In this document: in pieces, positions 1-9,699 of the stretch
Layout: the number at the start of each line of letters is the position of its first letter
How positions within the stretch are numbered: position 1 is the first letter of the stretch
Source of the DNA: DASUXA01 sp036378155
GTDB taxonomy: Bacteria > Actinomycetota > Actinomycetes > Mycobacteriales > Micromonosporaceae
DNA length: 35,626 bases
Assembly: GCA_036378155.1 (NCBI GenBank)
Contig: DASUXA010000054.1
Coordinates: 1-35,626 of the forward strand
Reading direction: 5' to 3'
Position numbers and translations under genes: made by a program
Notes under the pieces: model-generated
What the model was told of the DNA's origin: nothing
The model's input: the letters and a program-made list of their open reading frames with translations, nothing else
The model's database searches: none

Positions 1-847
1 TTGACAGCCTCGTCCTCGCCGGCCAGCCGACGCAGCACCTTGCCACGCCGATGGTCGGTGCGCTGGGCACAGCCCGACGCGCAGTGCTCGCACGCGCTCG
101 GCGTGGAGACCAGGTCGAAGGGGCGGGCCCGGAACCGGTACTGCTCGCTGGTCAGCGCGCCGACCGGGCAGATCTGGATCGTGTTGCCGCTGAAGTAGGA
201 GTTGAAGGGAACGTCACCCTCGTCATCCTGCGATCCGTAGAACGAGTCCCGGTAGGTGTTGATCTGCTCCTGCGACGAGCGCTCCATCAGATCGATGAAC
301 TGGTCGCCGGCGATCTCCTCAGAGAACCGGGTGCAGCGCTGGCAGAGCACGCAACGCTCGCGGTCGAGCAGCACCTGGGTGCTGATCTCCAGCGGCTTCT
401 CGTACTCCCGCTTGTGCTCGTGGAACCGGGAGTCCGTGCGGCCGGTGGACATCGCCTGGTTCTGCAGCGGGCACTCGCCGCCCTTGTCACACATCGGGCA
501 GTCCAGGGGGTGGTTGAGGAGCAGCAGCTCCATCACCCCCTCCTGGGCCTTCTTGGCGACCGGCGAGGTGAGCTGGGTCCGGACCACCATGCCGTCGGCG
601 ACGGTCTGGGTGCAGGAGGCGACCGGCTTGCGCTGGCCCTCCACCTCCACCAGGCACTGCCGGCAGGCGCCGGCCGGGGCCAGCAGCGGGTGGTCGCAGA
701 ACCGCGGGATGTCGATGCCCAGCCGCTCGGCGGTGCGGATGACCAGCTCGCCCTTGGGCGCGTCGACCTCGACGCCGTCGATGGTCAGCCGCACGTGCCC
801 CTCGGGGACCGGGGGCTTGTCCGTGGTGGGGTTCTCCGGGGCGATCG

Positions 848-851
<4 letters not shown>
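1..851 (-). CDS. nuoG: NADH-quinone oxidoreductase subunit G, N-terminal part (cut by window edge)
   Basis: Large iron-sulfur subunit of the peripheral arm of Complex I, carrying electrons from NuoF/E towards NuoB. About 283 residues are present. The N-terminus has a plant-type 2Fe-2S domain with cysteines near residues 52, 63, 66 and 80 (FCDHPLLAPAGACRQC, then ASC). Next come the NuoG-type His/Cys region (CPMCDKGGECPLQ) and the cluster motif RCVLCQRCTRF with ICPVGALT. The start of the next cluster segment (ACEHCASGC) sits just before the edge. The ATG at 851 overlaps the nuoF stop codon (ATGA at 848-851), so it is translationally coupled to nuoF. The molybdopterin-oxidoreductase-like C-terminal half lies outside the window. 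Identity is secure. Confidence 0.95.
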
Positions 852-2148
<1,297 letters not shown>

Positions 2149-2152
<4 letters not shown>

Positions 2153-2967
2153 CGAGCGTCCTCCTTCAACTTCTGCTGCGGCGCCGGTGCGTCACCCGCC
2201 GGCTTCGCGTCACTGGCCGGCTTGTTCGCCGCGGCCCCGGCCGCGGCGGCCTTGCCCGCGTCGGTCTTCGCCGGCGCGGCGTCGCCGTCCGGGCGCTTGA
2301 TGGGCGTGTCCGGGTCGAAGCCGGCGACCGAGATGCCGTGCTGCGCAGCCAGTCGCAGCCCGCGCAGCGACGCCTCGCCCGCGTGTCCCTCGCCGACCGC
2401 GCCGTCGCGCTCGTCGGCGAACCCGGCGAGCTGCAGCGAGATCTCCTTCAGCGTGCACAGCCGCGCGCCACGGGTCGGCATCGGGCGCTCGCCCGACTGC
2501 AGCTTGCGCACCACGTCCAACGCGGTGTCCGGGTCGACCTTGTCGAAGAACTCGTAGTTGACGGTCATCACCGGGCCGTAGTCGCACGCCGCCAGGCACT
2601 CCGCGTGCTCCAGCATGATCGTGCCGTCCTCGGTCGTCTCGTCGTGACCGACGCCGAGGTGCTCGCTCAGCGTGTCGTACACCGCCTGCCCGCCGAGCAC
2701 GTTGCACATCGTGTTGGTGCACACGCTGACCAGCCAGTCACCGGCCGGCTTGCGCTTGTACATGGTGTAGAACGTGGCGACCGCCGCGACCTGCGCCTTG
2801 TTGATGCCCAGCTGATCGGCGCAGAACTCGATGCCCTCGGGGGTGACGTACCCGTCCTCGGTCTGCACCAGGTGCAGCAGCGGCAGCAGCGCGGAGCGCT
2901 CGCGCCCCTCCGGGTAGCGCGCCTTGATCTCGGCGGCACGCCGGTACGTGGCTTCGGAGAATCCCAT
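2149..2967 (-). CDS. nuoE: NADH-quinone oxidoreductase subunit E with low-complexity C-terminal tail
   Basis: Thioredoxin-fold 2Fe-2S subunit of Complex I, paired with NuoF. The four cluster ligands are visible as CTNTMC and ECLAAC, followed by DYGPVMTVN. The family core ends near residue 190. Beyond it the 272-residue protein carries a tail of roughly 75 residues rich in Ala, Asp, Lys and Pro (for example AGKAAAAGAAANKPASDAK), which looks disordered. The start codon at 2967 directly follows the nuoD stop (TAAATG), so coupling is tight. The enzyme assignment is secure; the role of the tail is unknown. Confidence 0.95.
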
Positions 2968-4290
2968 TTACCTGTCACATCCACCCATGACCGGGTCGAG
3001 GGACGCGCCCCCGGCGATGACGTCGGCCAGCAGCCCGCCCTCGGCGACCACGGGGATCGCCTGCAGGTTGACGAAGCTGGGCTCGCGGTAGTGCACGCGG
3101 TACGGCCGGGTGCCCCCGTCGGAGACCGCGTGCACGCCGAGTTCGCCGCGCGGCGACTCGATCTGCACGTACACCTGACCCGGCGGTACCCGGAAGCCCT
3201 CGGTGACCAGCTTGAAGTGGTGGATCAGCGCCTCCATCGACTGACCCATGATCTTGGCGACGTGTTCCAGCGAGTTGCCCAGCCCGTCGCCGCCGATCGC
3301 GAGCTGCGCGGGCCAGGCGATCTTCCGGTCCTGCACCATGATCGGGCCCGGTTCCAGCCGGTCCAGGGCCTGCTCGATGATCCGCAGGCTCTGCCGCATC
3401 TCGTTGAGCCGCACCTGGTACCGGCCCCACACGTCGGCGTCGTTCGAGGTGGGCACGTCGAAGTCGTACGTCTCGTAGCCGAGGTACGGCATCGTCTTGC
3501 GCAGGTCCCAGGGCAGTCCCGCGGCACGCAGTACCGGTCCGGTGATGCCCAGCGCCAGGCAGCCCTGCACGTCCAGCACGGCGACGCCCTTGGTGCGCTC
3601 CTGCCAGATCGGGTTGCCGGACAGCAGGTCCTCGTACGAGTCGATGCGCTCCGGCATCCAGGTCAGGAAGTCGCGGATCTTCGCGATCGCCTCGTCCGGC
3701 AGGTCCTGAGCCAGCCCGCCCGGACGGATGTACGCGTGGTTCATCCGCAGCCCGCTGGCGAGCTCGAAGATGTCGAGGATGTACTCGCGCTCGCGGAACC
3801 CGTAGATCATCATCGACAGGGCGCCGAGTTCCATACCGGTCGTGGCGATCCACACCAGGTGCGAGGAGATCCGGTTCAGCTCCATCATCAGCACCCGGAT
3901 GGTCTTCGCCCGCTCGGTGATCTGGTCGTCGATGCCGAGCAGCCGCTCCACCGCCATGCAGTACGCGGTCTCGTTGAACATCGGCGACAGGTAGTCCATC
4001 CGGGTCACGAACGTCGTGCCCTGGGTCCAGTTGCGGAACTCCAGGTTCTTCTCGATCCCGGTGTGCAGGTACCCGACGACGGCGCGCGCCTCCGTGACGG
4101 TCTCACCCTCGAGTTCCAGGATCAGCCGCAGCACGCCGTGCGTGGACGGGTGCTGGGGACCCATGTTCACCACGATCTTCTCGTCGTGGATCGGGTCGGC
4201 CCCGAGCACGTCGTCCCAGTCCCCACCGGTGACGGTGAAGACCCGACCCTCGGTGGTCTCCCGTGCGCTGGCGTAAGCGTCGGTGCTCAT
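2968..4290 (-). CDS. nuoD: NADH-quinone oxidoreductase subunit D (49 kDa, quinone-site subunit)
   Basis: The 440-residue subunit that shapes the quinone chamber with NuoB; it descends from the large subunit of NiFe hydrogenases. Diagnostic stretches are NMGPQHPSTHGVLRL, VVGYLHTGIEKNLE, DYLSPMFNETAYC and the C-terminal SPRGELGVHAVSDGG. The ATG at 4290 overlaps the nuoC stop (ATGA, 4287-4290). An N-terminal extension of about 30 residues precedes the conserved core. Quinone contacts make it the functional partner of the menaquinone genes encoded just upstream (menJ, menG, mqnC). Confidence 0.97.
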   Translation of the reverse strand: MSTDAYASARETTEGRVFTVTGGDWDDVLGADPIHDEKIVVNMGPQHPSTHGVLRLILELEGETVTEARAVVGYLHTGIEKNLEFRNWTQGTTFVTRMDYLSPMFNETAYCMAVERLLGIDDQITERAKTIRVLMMELNRISSHLVWIATTGMELGALSMMIYGFREREYILDIFELASGLRMNHAYIRPGGLAQDLPDEAIAKIRDFLTWMPERIDSYEDLLSGNPIWQERTKGVAVLDVQGCLALGITGPVLRAAGLPWDLRKTMPYLGYETYDFDVPTSNDADVWGRYQVRLNEMRQSLRIIEQALDRLEPGPIMVQDRKIAWPAQLAIGGDGLGNSLEHVAKIMGQSMEALIHHFKLVTEGFRVPPGQVYVQIESPRGELGVHAVSDGGTRPYRVHYREPSFVNLQAIPVVAEGGLLADVIAGGASLDPVMGGCDR

Positions 4291-5018
4291 TGGTAACTCC
4301 TGCGCTTGTCCGGCGGAGGGATCTCAGCGCCCTTGTACTCGACCGGCACACCGCCGAGCGGGTAGTCCTTGCGCTGCGGGAAGCCCTCCCAGTCGTCCGG
4401 CATGAGGATGCGGGTCAGGTTCGGGTGGCCGTCGAAGACGATGCCGAACATGTCGTACGCCTCGCGCTCCTGCCAGTCCGCGGTCGGGTACACCGAAGTG
4501 ACCGAGGGCACATGCGGGTTCTCGGCGGGTACCGCGACTTCCAGCCGGACCCGGCGTCGGAACGTCATCGAGGTCAGGTGGTACACCGCGTGCAGCCGAC
4601 GCGCGTCGCTGCCCAGGTAGTCCGCGCCGGACACGCTCGAGCACAACTCGAAACGCAGCGCCGGGTCGTCGCGCAGCGTCTGGCACACCTCGACGATCCG
4701 GTCCGCCTTGACGTACAGCGTCAGCTCGCCCCGGTCGACGACGACCTTCTCGATCGCGTCGGCGAACGCCGGGTACGCCTCCTCCAGGGCGTCGACGACC
4801 TCGTCGAAGTACCCGCCGTACGGGCGGGGCGTGGCGACCACGGCAGGGCGGCGGCGTACCAGCCCGCCGAAGCCGGACGTGTCGCCCGAACCCTGTACCC
4901 CGAACAGACCGCGCTGGGCCGGGCTGGCGGGCGGCAGCTCCGCGGGAGCGCCGGTGGTGGCGCCGGTGGGCGGAGCGGACACTGGTACGCTGCCCGAGCT
5001 CTGCTGCTCGTCGCTCAC
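4287..5018 (-). CDS. nuoC: NADH-quinone oxidoreductase subunit C (30 kDa)
   Basis: Hydrophilic connecting subunit of Complex I, 243 residues. The conserved 30-kDa motif is ADWQEREAYDMFGIVFDGHPNLTRILMP in outline (around residues 180-210), followed by DDWEGFPQRKDYPLGG. I chose the GTG at 5018 because it overlaps the nuoB stop (GTGA at 5015-5018), the same junction style as the neighbouring genes; the frame stays open further upstream but only inside nuoB. The first 60 residues are Ser/Pro/Ala-rich and not part of the family core, a common feature of actinobacterial NuoC. Confidence 0.93.
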   Translation of the reverse strand: MSDEQQSSGSVPVSAPPTGATTGAPAELPPASPAQRGLFGVQGSGDTSGFGGLVRRRPAVVATPRPYGGYFDEVVDALEEAYPAFADAIEKVVVDRGELTLYVKADRIVEVCQTLRDDPALRFELCSSVSGADYLGSDARRLHAVYHLTSMTFRRRVRLEVAVPAENPHVPSVTSVYPTADWQEREAYDMFGIVFDGHPNLTRILMPDDWEGFPQRKDYPLGGVPVEYKGAEIPPPDKRRSYQ

Positions 5019-5695
5019 TGCTGCCCTCCCTTGCGCACCAGGACCCCGCCGCGGGACTTCATCCAGTTCTCGATCCGCAACTGCTCCTCGCGGCCCTCGG
5101 CGGCGGCCTTCTCCCACTCGGCGCGGCGCGCCTTGTCGAAGCGGTAGCTCGACGGCATCGACCCGGCGGGAACGACGTGCTTGCCGTTCTCGGCGCGAGC
5201 CGCCTCGATCTGCTTGCGCCGCTTGTCGCCCAGCGGCTCGTGCATGATCTTGTCGTGCAGCTTGAGGATCGCGTCGATCAGCATCTCGGGGCGCGGCGGG
5301 CAGCCGGGCAGGTACATGTCGACCGGTACGACGTGGTCGACGCCCTGCACGATCGCGTAGTTGTTGAACATCCCGCCGGACGACGCGCAGACACCCATCG
5401 ACAGCACCCACTTGGGCTCGGGCATCTGGTCGTAGATCTGGCGCAGTACCGGAGCCATCTTCTGGCTCACCCGACCGGCGACGATCATCAGGTCCGCCTG
5501 GCGGGGCGACGCGCGGAACACCTCCATGCCGAAGCGGGCCAGGTCGTAGCGGGCCGCGCCGGTCGCCATCATCTCGATCGCGCAGCAGGCCAGACCGAAC
5601 GTCGCCGGCCAGAAGCTCGACTTGCGGGTCCAGTTGACCAGCTTCTCGACCGTGGTCAGCAGTACCCCGGACGGGAGCTTCTCTTCGATACCCAT
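5015..5695 (-). CDS. nuoB: NADH-quinone oxidoreductase subunit B (N2 cluster)
   Basis: Holds the terminal 4Fe-4S cluster N2 that reduces quinone. The 226-residue protein has the tandem cysteines in FGLACCAIEMM (C37, C38), C103 in GVCASSGGMFNNY and C132 in PGCPPRPE, the full ligand set. I start it at the ATG at 5695 (MGIEEKLPSG), the usual actinobacterial NuoB start, one base after the nuoA stop; an in-frame start 12 codons earlier would lie within nuoA. The C-terminal 45 residues are charged and variable. Confidence 0.95.
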   Translation of the reverse strand: MGIEEKLPSGVLLTTVEKLVNWTRKSSFWPATFGLACCAIEMMATGAARYDLARFGMEVFRASPRQADLMIVAGRVSQKMAPVLRQIYDQMPEPKWVLSMGVCASSGGMFNNYAIVQGVDHVVPVDMYLPGCPPRPEMLIDAILKLHDKIMHEPLGDKRRKQIEAARAENGKHVVPAGSMPSSYRFDKARRAEWEKAAAEGREEQLRIENWMKSRGGVLVRKGGQQ

Positions 5696-5696
5696 G

Positions 5697-6062
5697 TCAG
5701 TCCCAATCCAGCCCACCGCGCCGCCACACATAGGCGTACGCGACGAACACGGTGCCGATGAACAGCAACATCTCCACGAACCCGAAAGCGCCCAACTGGT
5801 GGAAGGAGACCGCCCACGGGTACAGGAAGATGATCTCGATGTCGAAAACGATGAAGAGCATCGCGGTCAGGTAGAACTTGACCGGGAACCGCCCGCCGCC
5901 CACCGGCTGCGGTGTCGGCTCGATGCCACATTCATAGGCGTCCAGCTTGGCTTTGTTGTACCGCCGGGGGCCGGTCAGCGGCGCGATCGCGACAGAGAAC
6001 AGCGCGAACGCGGCGGCCAGGGCGAACAGCCCCACGATGGGTACCCACACCGAGAGCGACAT
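5697..6062 (-). CDS. nuoA: NADH-quinone oxidoreductase subunit A
   Basis: Small membrane subunit of Complex I, 121 residues with three hydrophobic helices (about residues 7-27, 63-83 and 90-110). The conserved loop YECGIEP is present before the second helix, together with the KFYLTAMLFIVFDIEIIFLYPWA region. It is the first gene of the nuo operon. A GGACGGAG-like ribosome binding site lies before ATG 6062. The 83 bp up to the menJ stop contain a short hairpin (6121-6133) and no strong terminator, so read-through from menJ is possible. Confidence 0.96.
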   Translation of the reverse strand: MSLSVWVPIVGLFALAAAFALFSVAIAPLTGPRRYNKAKLDAYECGIEPTPQPVGGGRFPVKFYLTAMLFIVFDIEIIFLYPWAVSFHQLGAFGFVEMLLFIGTVFVAYAYVWRRGGLDWD

Positions 6063-6145
6063 CTCTAGTTCCGCTCCGTCCTCTCATCCTCGTTCGCGAC
6101 CGGTCCACACCTTAGGCGTGCCGCTAGCTGCGGTTCCTCGGGGGG

Positions 6146-7426
6146 TTACACGGCGGGCGTCACCCGGACCAGCCCGTTGATGATCCGGTCCATGGCGTCT
6201 CCGCCGCGCGGATCGGTCAGGTTCGCCAACAGCTTGAGTACGAACCGCATGAGCATGGGGTGCGGCATGCCGTGCCGGGTCGCGATCTTCATAACCTGGG
6301 GGTTCCCGATGAGCTTCACAAACCACCCACCGAGGCGGTAATACCCACCGAACCGGAGACTCAACTCCGCCGGGTACTGCCGCAACGCGCGCTCCCGGTC
6401 CGGACCCTCGGCGCGTGCCAGCGCCTGGACGATCACGTCCGCGGCGAGCTCGGCGGACTCCATCGCGTACGCGATGCCTTCCCCGTTGAACGGGTTGACC
6501 ATACCGCCGGAGTCACCGACGAGCAGCACGCCCCGGCTGTAGTGCGGTACCCGGTTGAAGCCCATCGGCAGCGCCGCGCCCAGCACCGGTCCGTCCGCGT
6601 TGGCTTCGTCGTTCATGCCCCACTCGGGCGGCGTGGTGGACAGCCAGTCGGTCAACATGGTGCGGTAGTTGGTCTTGCCGAACGCCGAGCTGCTGTTGAG
6701 TACGCCGAGACCGACGTTGACCCGACCGTCCCCGAGCCCGAAGATCCAGCCGTAGCCGGGCAGCAGCGCGTCGCCCCCTTCCGGGCTGCGCAGTTCCAGC
6801 CACGACTCAAGGTAGTCGTCGTCGTGGCGCACCGGCGAGCGGTAGTACCGCCGCACCGCCACGCCGAGCGGGCGGTCCTCGCGCTTGGCGATACCGAGCG
6901 CGAGCGGGAACCGCCCCGACACCCCGTCGGCGGCGATCACCAGACGGGCGCGGTACTCCACCGGCTCCTTGTCCGGTCCGACCTGGGCGCGCACCCCGAC
7001 CACCCGGTTGTCGCCGTCGAACACCGCCCCGACGACGTTGGTCGAGGTGTACAGCCGGGCGCCGGCCGCCACCGCGGTCTTCGCGAGCAGGTCGTCGAAG
7101 TCGAGCCGGGTCCGGACCAGACCGTAGTTCGGGAACGAGGCGAGGTCGGGCCAGTCGAGTTCGAGCCGCACCCCGCCGCCGATCACCCGCAGTCCCTTGT
7201 TGCGCAGCCAGCCGGCCTTCTCGGAGGTGTCGATGCCCATCTTGACGAGCTGCTTGACCGCACGCGGCGTCAGCCCGTCGCCGCACACCTTCTCGCGCGG
7301 GAACTCCGTCTTCTCCAGCAGCGCGACGTCCACGCCGTGCCGCGCGAGGTGGTACGCGGCGGTCGAGCCGCCGGGGCCGGCGCCGACGATGACTACGTCG
7401 GCGTCCCGGGTCTCGGTCACGACCAT
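6146..7426 (-). CDS. menJ: Geranylgeranyl reductase family FAD enzyme, probable menaquinone reductase MenJ
   Basis: FAD-dependent enzyme of the geranylgeranyl reductase family, expected to saturate one or more isoprene units of the menaquinone side chain. It has an N-terminal Rossmann motif VVIVGAGPGGSTAAYHLA, the PREKVCGDGLTPRAV segment typical of the family, a second FAD motif LLVGDSGGMVNPFNGEGI, and a C-terminal helical part. I prefer the ATG at 7426, which follows a CGAGGCGAGG ribosome binding site; a GTG at 7462 would add 12 residues but has no good site. In mycobacteria menJ also lies near the menaquinone methyltransferase gene, as here. Exact substrate is inferred from context and family. 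Confidence 0.8.
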   Translation of the reverse strand: MVVTETRDADVVIVGAGPGGSTAAYHLARHGVDVALLEKTEFPREKVCGDGLTPRAVKQLVKMGIDTSEKAGWLRNKGLRVIGGGVRLELDWPDLASFPNYGLVRTRLDFDDLLAKTAVAAGARLYTSTNVVGAVFDGDNRVVGVRAQVGPDKEPVEYRARLVIAADGVSGRFPLALGIAKREDRPLGVAVRRYYRSPVRHDDDYLESWLELRSPEGGDALLPGYGWIFGLGDGRVNVGLGVLNSSSAFGKTNYRTMLTDWLSTTPPEWGMNDEANADGPVLGAALPMGFNRVPHYSRGVLLVGDSGGMVNPFNGEGIAYAMESAELAADVIVQALARAEGPDRERALRQYPAELSLRFGGYYRLGGWFVKLIGNPQVMKIATRHGMPHPMLMRFVLKLLANLTDPRGGDAMDRIINGLVRVTPAV

Positions 7427-7507
7427 CACCGCCTCGCCTCGGGTGCTCGTGAAACTCTTCACAAGCGACGTCCGGCGTGAAGTCTAGAACGGCGGGCAGG
7501 TCGCCGC

Positions 7508-7526
7508 ATTGGTTAGGCGAGCCTTA
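7508..7526. promoter_or_regulatory. Possible DtxR/IdeR iron box upstream of menJ
   Basis: The 19 bp match the actinobacterial iron-box consensus TTAGGTTAGSCTAACCTAA at 14 positions by eye, with the core GGTTAGGC intact. It lies about 80 bp before the chosen menJ start. If real, it would link the quinone-reduction step, and perhaps nuo, to iron supply. The match is imperfect and it is a single site, so this is only a candidate. Confidence 0.35.
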
Positions 7527-7563
7527 CTTACCGGTCCCGGTACACCCGCCTGACCAGCGAGAT

Positions 7564-7682
7564 CCGTCACGGACGGACGGCAGAGTAACCGGACCGCCCG
7601 TCAGGGACGGGCGGCAGAGTAACCGGGCCGCCCGTCAGGGACGGACGGCAGAGCGACCGGGCCGCCCGTCAGGGACGGACGG
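7564..7682. repeat. Four tandem 34-bp units, each with a GC-rich hairpin
   Basis: Units recur with exact 34-bp period (CGTCA at 7565, 7599, 7633, 7667). Each centres on a short inverted repeat: CCGCCCGTC, a three-base loop AGG, then GACGGGCGG. The stem is a perfect 9 bp at 7594-7614, has one mismatch at 7628-7648 and 7662-7682, and a weaker 6 bp in the first unit. The last unit contains the menG stop codon and its final residues (AVRP). It follows menG in the direction of transcription, so a repeated terminator or RNA-stabilising array is plausible. No U-run follows. Confidence 0.85.
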
Positions 7683-8361
7683 CTCTGTGCAGCGCCACGA
7701 TGCCCCCGGACAGGTTGCGCCACGACGCCCCGGTCCAGCCGTTCGCCGCCACCTTGTCCGCGAGCGTCGCCTGGTCCGGCCACGCCCGGATGGACTCGGC
7801 GAGGTACACGTACGCCTCCGGGTTGGACGACACCCGCTCGGCGACCGCGGGCAGCGCGCGCATCAGGTACGACAGGTACACGGTCCGGAACGGCGCCCAG
7901 GTCGGATGGCTGAACTCGCAGATCACGAGTCGCCCGCCGGGTCGGGTCACGCGTGCCATCTCGCGTAGCGCCGCCTCGTGGTCGTGCACGTTACGCAGCG
8001 CGAACGAGATGGTCACCGCATCGAACGAGGCGTCCGCGAACGGCAGCGCGAGGGCGTCCCCGGCGAGCAGCGACACGTGCGGGCGTACCCGCCGACCGGC
8101 GCGCAGCATGCCTTGGGAGATGTCGAGCCCGGTCGCCCACGCTCCCGAGCGCGCCAACTCCTCGGTGGACACGCCGGTCCCGGCGCCGATGTCGAGCACC
8201 CGCTCCCCCGGTCGCGGATCGAGCGCCTGTCGGGTGGCGCGGCGCCAGGACCGGTCGCGACCGAACGACAGGACGGTGTTGGTCAGGTCGTACCGCCGGG
8301 CGACGCCGTCGAACATCGCGGCGACCTCGTGCGGCTGCTTGTCGAGGTTGGCGCGGGTCAC
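7669..8361 (-). CDS. menG: Demethylmenaquinone methyltransferase (UbiE/MenG)
   Basis: SAM-dependent methyltransferase that adds the C-methyl group in the last core step of menaquinone synthesis. The 230-residue protein has the UbiE-type start (FDGVARRYDLTNTVLSFG), SAM motif I VLDIGAGTG near residues 55-63, the SFALRNVHDHEAALREMARV stretch and RLVICEFSHPT. It starts one base after the mqnC stop and so is almost certainly cotranscribed with it. The last five codons and the stop lie within the tandem hairpin repeat. Confidence 0.93.
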   Translation of the reverse strand: MTRANLDKQPHEVAAMFDGVARRYDLTNTVLSFGRDRSWRRATRQALDPRPGERVLDIGAGTGVSTEELARSGAWATGLDISQGMLRAGRRVRPHVSLLAGDALALPFADASFDAVTISFALRNVHDHEAALREMARVTRPGGRLVICEFSHPTWAPFRTVYLSYLMRALPAVAERVSSNPEAYVYLAESIRAWPDQATLADKVAANGWTGASWRNLSGGIVALHRAVRP

Positions 8362-8362
8362 G

Positions 8363-9592
8363 TCAGTGCGCCTCGACCAGCGGCAACTGGCGGCCGGCGC
8401 CGCCGCCGGGCAGCGCGATCGAGGAGAAGTGCGACACGATCCGTTCGTCGGTCGGGTCGTCGTCCGGCGTCCAGTGCACCTTGAGGTGCCGGTACAGGGT
8501 GTCCCGCTGCGCCGGAGTCCGCCCGGCGGTACGGATCATCCACACCAGTTCGGTCAGCTTCGAGCGGTGCTTCGCCCCGGCGGAGGAGATCACGTTCTCC
8601 TCCAGCATGATCGACCCGAGGTCGTCGACGCCCATGTGCAGCGACAACTGCCCGACGTCCTTACCGGTGGTCAGCCAGGACGCCTGCAGGTGCGCGACGT
8701 TGTCGAAGAACAGCCGCGCCACCGCGATCAGACGCAGGTATTCCAGGTTCGTCGCCTGGGTGCGGCCCTTGAGGTGGTTGTTCTCCGGCTGGTACGTCCA
8801 CGGTATGAAGGACCGGAACCCGCCGGTTGCGCCGGCTCCGGCGGCGCCGTAGCCGGCCCGGACGGCTCGGTCCTGGACGTCGCGGATCATCCGCAGGTGC
8901 TCGATCCGCTCGGCGTTGGTCTCGCCGGTACCCATCATCATGGTCGCGGTCGACTCGACGCCCAGCCGGTGAGCGATCTCCATCACTTCGAGCCACCGCT
9001 CGCCGGACTCCTTCAGCGGTGCGAGCGCGGTACGCGGGCGTGCCGGCAGCATCTCCGCGCCCGCGCCGGCGATCGAGTCGAGCCCCGCCGCCTTGATCCG
9101 GGTGATCGCCTCCTCGATGGATACGCCGGAGACCTTCGCCATGTGCATGATCTCGCTGGGTCCGATCGAGTGGATCACCAGATCCGGGTACGCCGCCTTG
9201 ACCGCGGAGAACAGCTGCTCGTAGTACTCCACGCCGTAGTCCGGGTGGTGACCGCCCTGCAACATCACCTGGGTCGCGCCGAGGTCGACCGCCTCGCCGC
9301 ACCGGCGCAGAATCTCCTCCGTCGAGTGCGACCAGCCCTCGGCGTGCTTGGGGGCGCGGTAGAAGGCGCAGAACCTGCACGCGGTGACGCACACGTTGGT
9401 GTAGTTGATGTTGCGGTCGATGATGTACGTCACGATGTTGTCCGGGTACCGCCGCCGGCGGACCGTGTCCGCCGCCTCGCCGAGCGCATGGAACGGCGCG
9501 TCGGTGTAGAGCAGGAGCGCCTCGTCCGCGCTGATCCGCCCGCCGTCCGCGGCCCGCTGCAGGATGCTGTCGATCTCCCGGTTCGCTGTCAC
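8363..9592 (-). CDS. mqnC: Cyclic dehypoxanthinyl futalosine synthase MqnC
   Basis: Radical SAM enzyme that cyclises dehypoxanthinyl futalosine in the futalosine route to menaquinone. The 409-residue protein has the CxxxCxxC cluster motif CVTACRFC (C68, C72, C75) with the flanking NYTNVC and FCAFYR expected for the MqnC/MqnE group, then QGGHHPDYG and the C-terminal PWTYQPENNHL and HMGVDDLGSIMLEENV stretches. The sequence is MqnC-like rather than MqnE-like; MqnE is separately present at 33702-34859. It is the first gene of the mqnC-menG unit and faces the aldo/keto reductase across a 107-bp divergent spacer. Confidence 0.93.
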   Translation of the reverse strand: MTANREIDSILQRAADGGRISADEALLLYTDAPFHALGEAADTVRRRRYPDNIVTYIIDRNINYTNVCVTACRFCAFYRAPKHAEGWSHSTEEILRRCGEAVDLGATQVMLQGGHHPDYGVEYYEQLFSAVKAAYPDLVIHSIGPSEIMHMAKVSGVSIEEAITRIKAAGLDSIAGAGAEMLPARPRTALAPLKESGERWLEVMEIAHRLGVESTATMMMGTGETNAERIEHLRMIRDVQDRAVRAGYGAAGAGATGGFRSFIPWTYQPENNHLKGRTQATNLEYLRLIAVARLFFDNVAHLQASWLTTGKDVGQLSLHMGVDDLGSIMLEENVISSAGAKHRSKLTELVWMIRTAGRTPAQRDTLYRHLKVHWTPDDDPTDERIVSHFSSIALPGGGAGRQLPLVEAH

Positions 9593-9685
9593 GACTTCGA
9601 GGGTACGGGCATCGGGTCGCCTGTGCCCCAGCGGTCTGGCGAGGTGTGCGCGAGGTGCCCGCGACGGGCGGGGCAGGTCGCCCGC

Positions 9686-9692
9686 ATAGGGT
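9686..9692 (+). promoter_or_regulatory. Possible -10 element of a near-leaderless transcript
   Basis: ATAGGGT (with a TANNNT core, TAGGGT) ends eight bases before the ATG at 9700, so a transcript starting at normal distance would begin at or next to the start codon. No Shine-Dalgarno sequence sits directly before the ATG and no clear -35 hexamer is visible. Leaderless mRNAs are common in actinobacteria. Weak evidence. Confidence 0.25.
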
Positions 9693-9699
9693 CGGCACC

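Noticed and set aside
7564..7682. CRISPR array
   Set aside because: Units are directly adjacent with 34-bp period and near-identical throughout; there are no variable spacers and no cas genes in the window.
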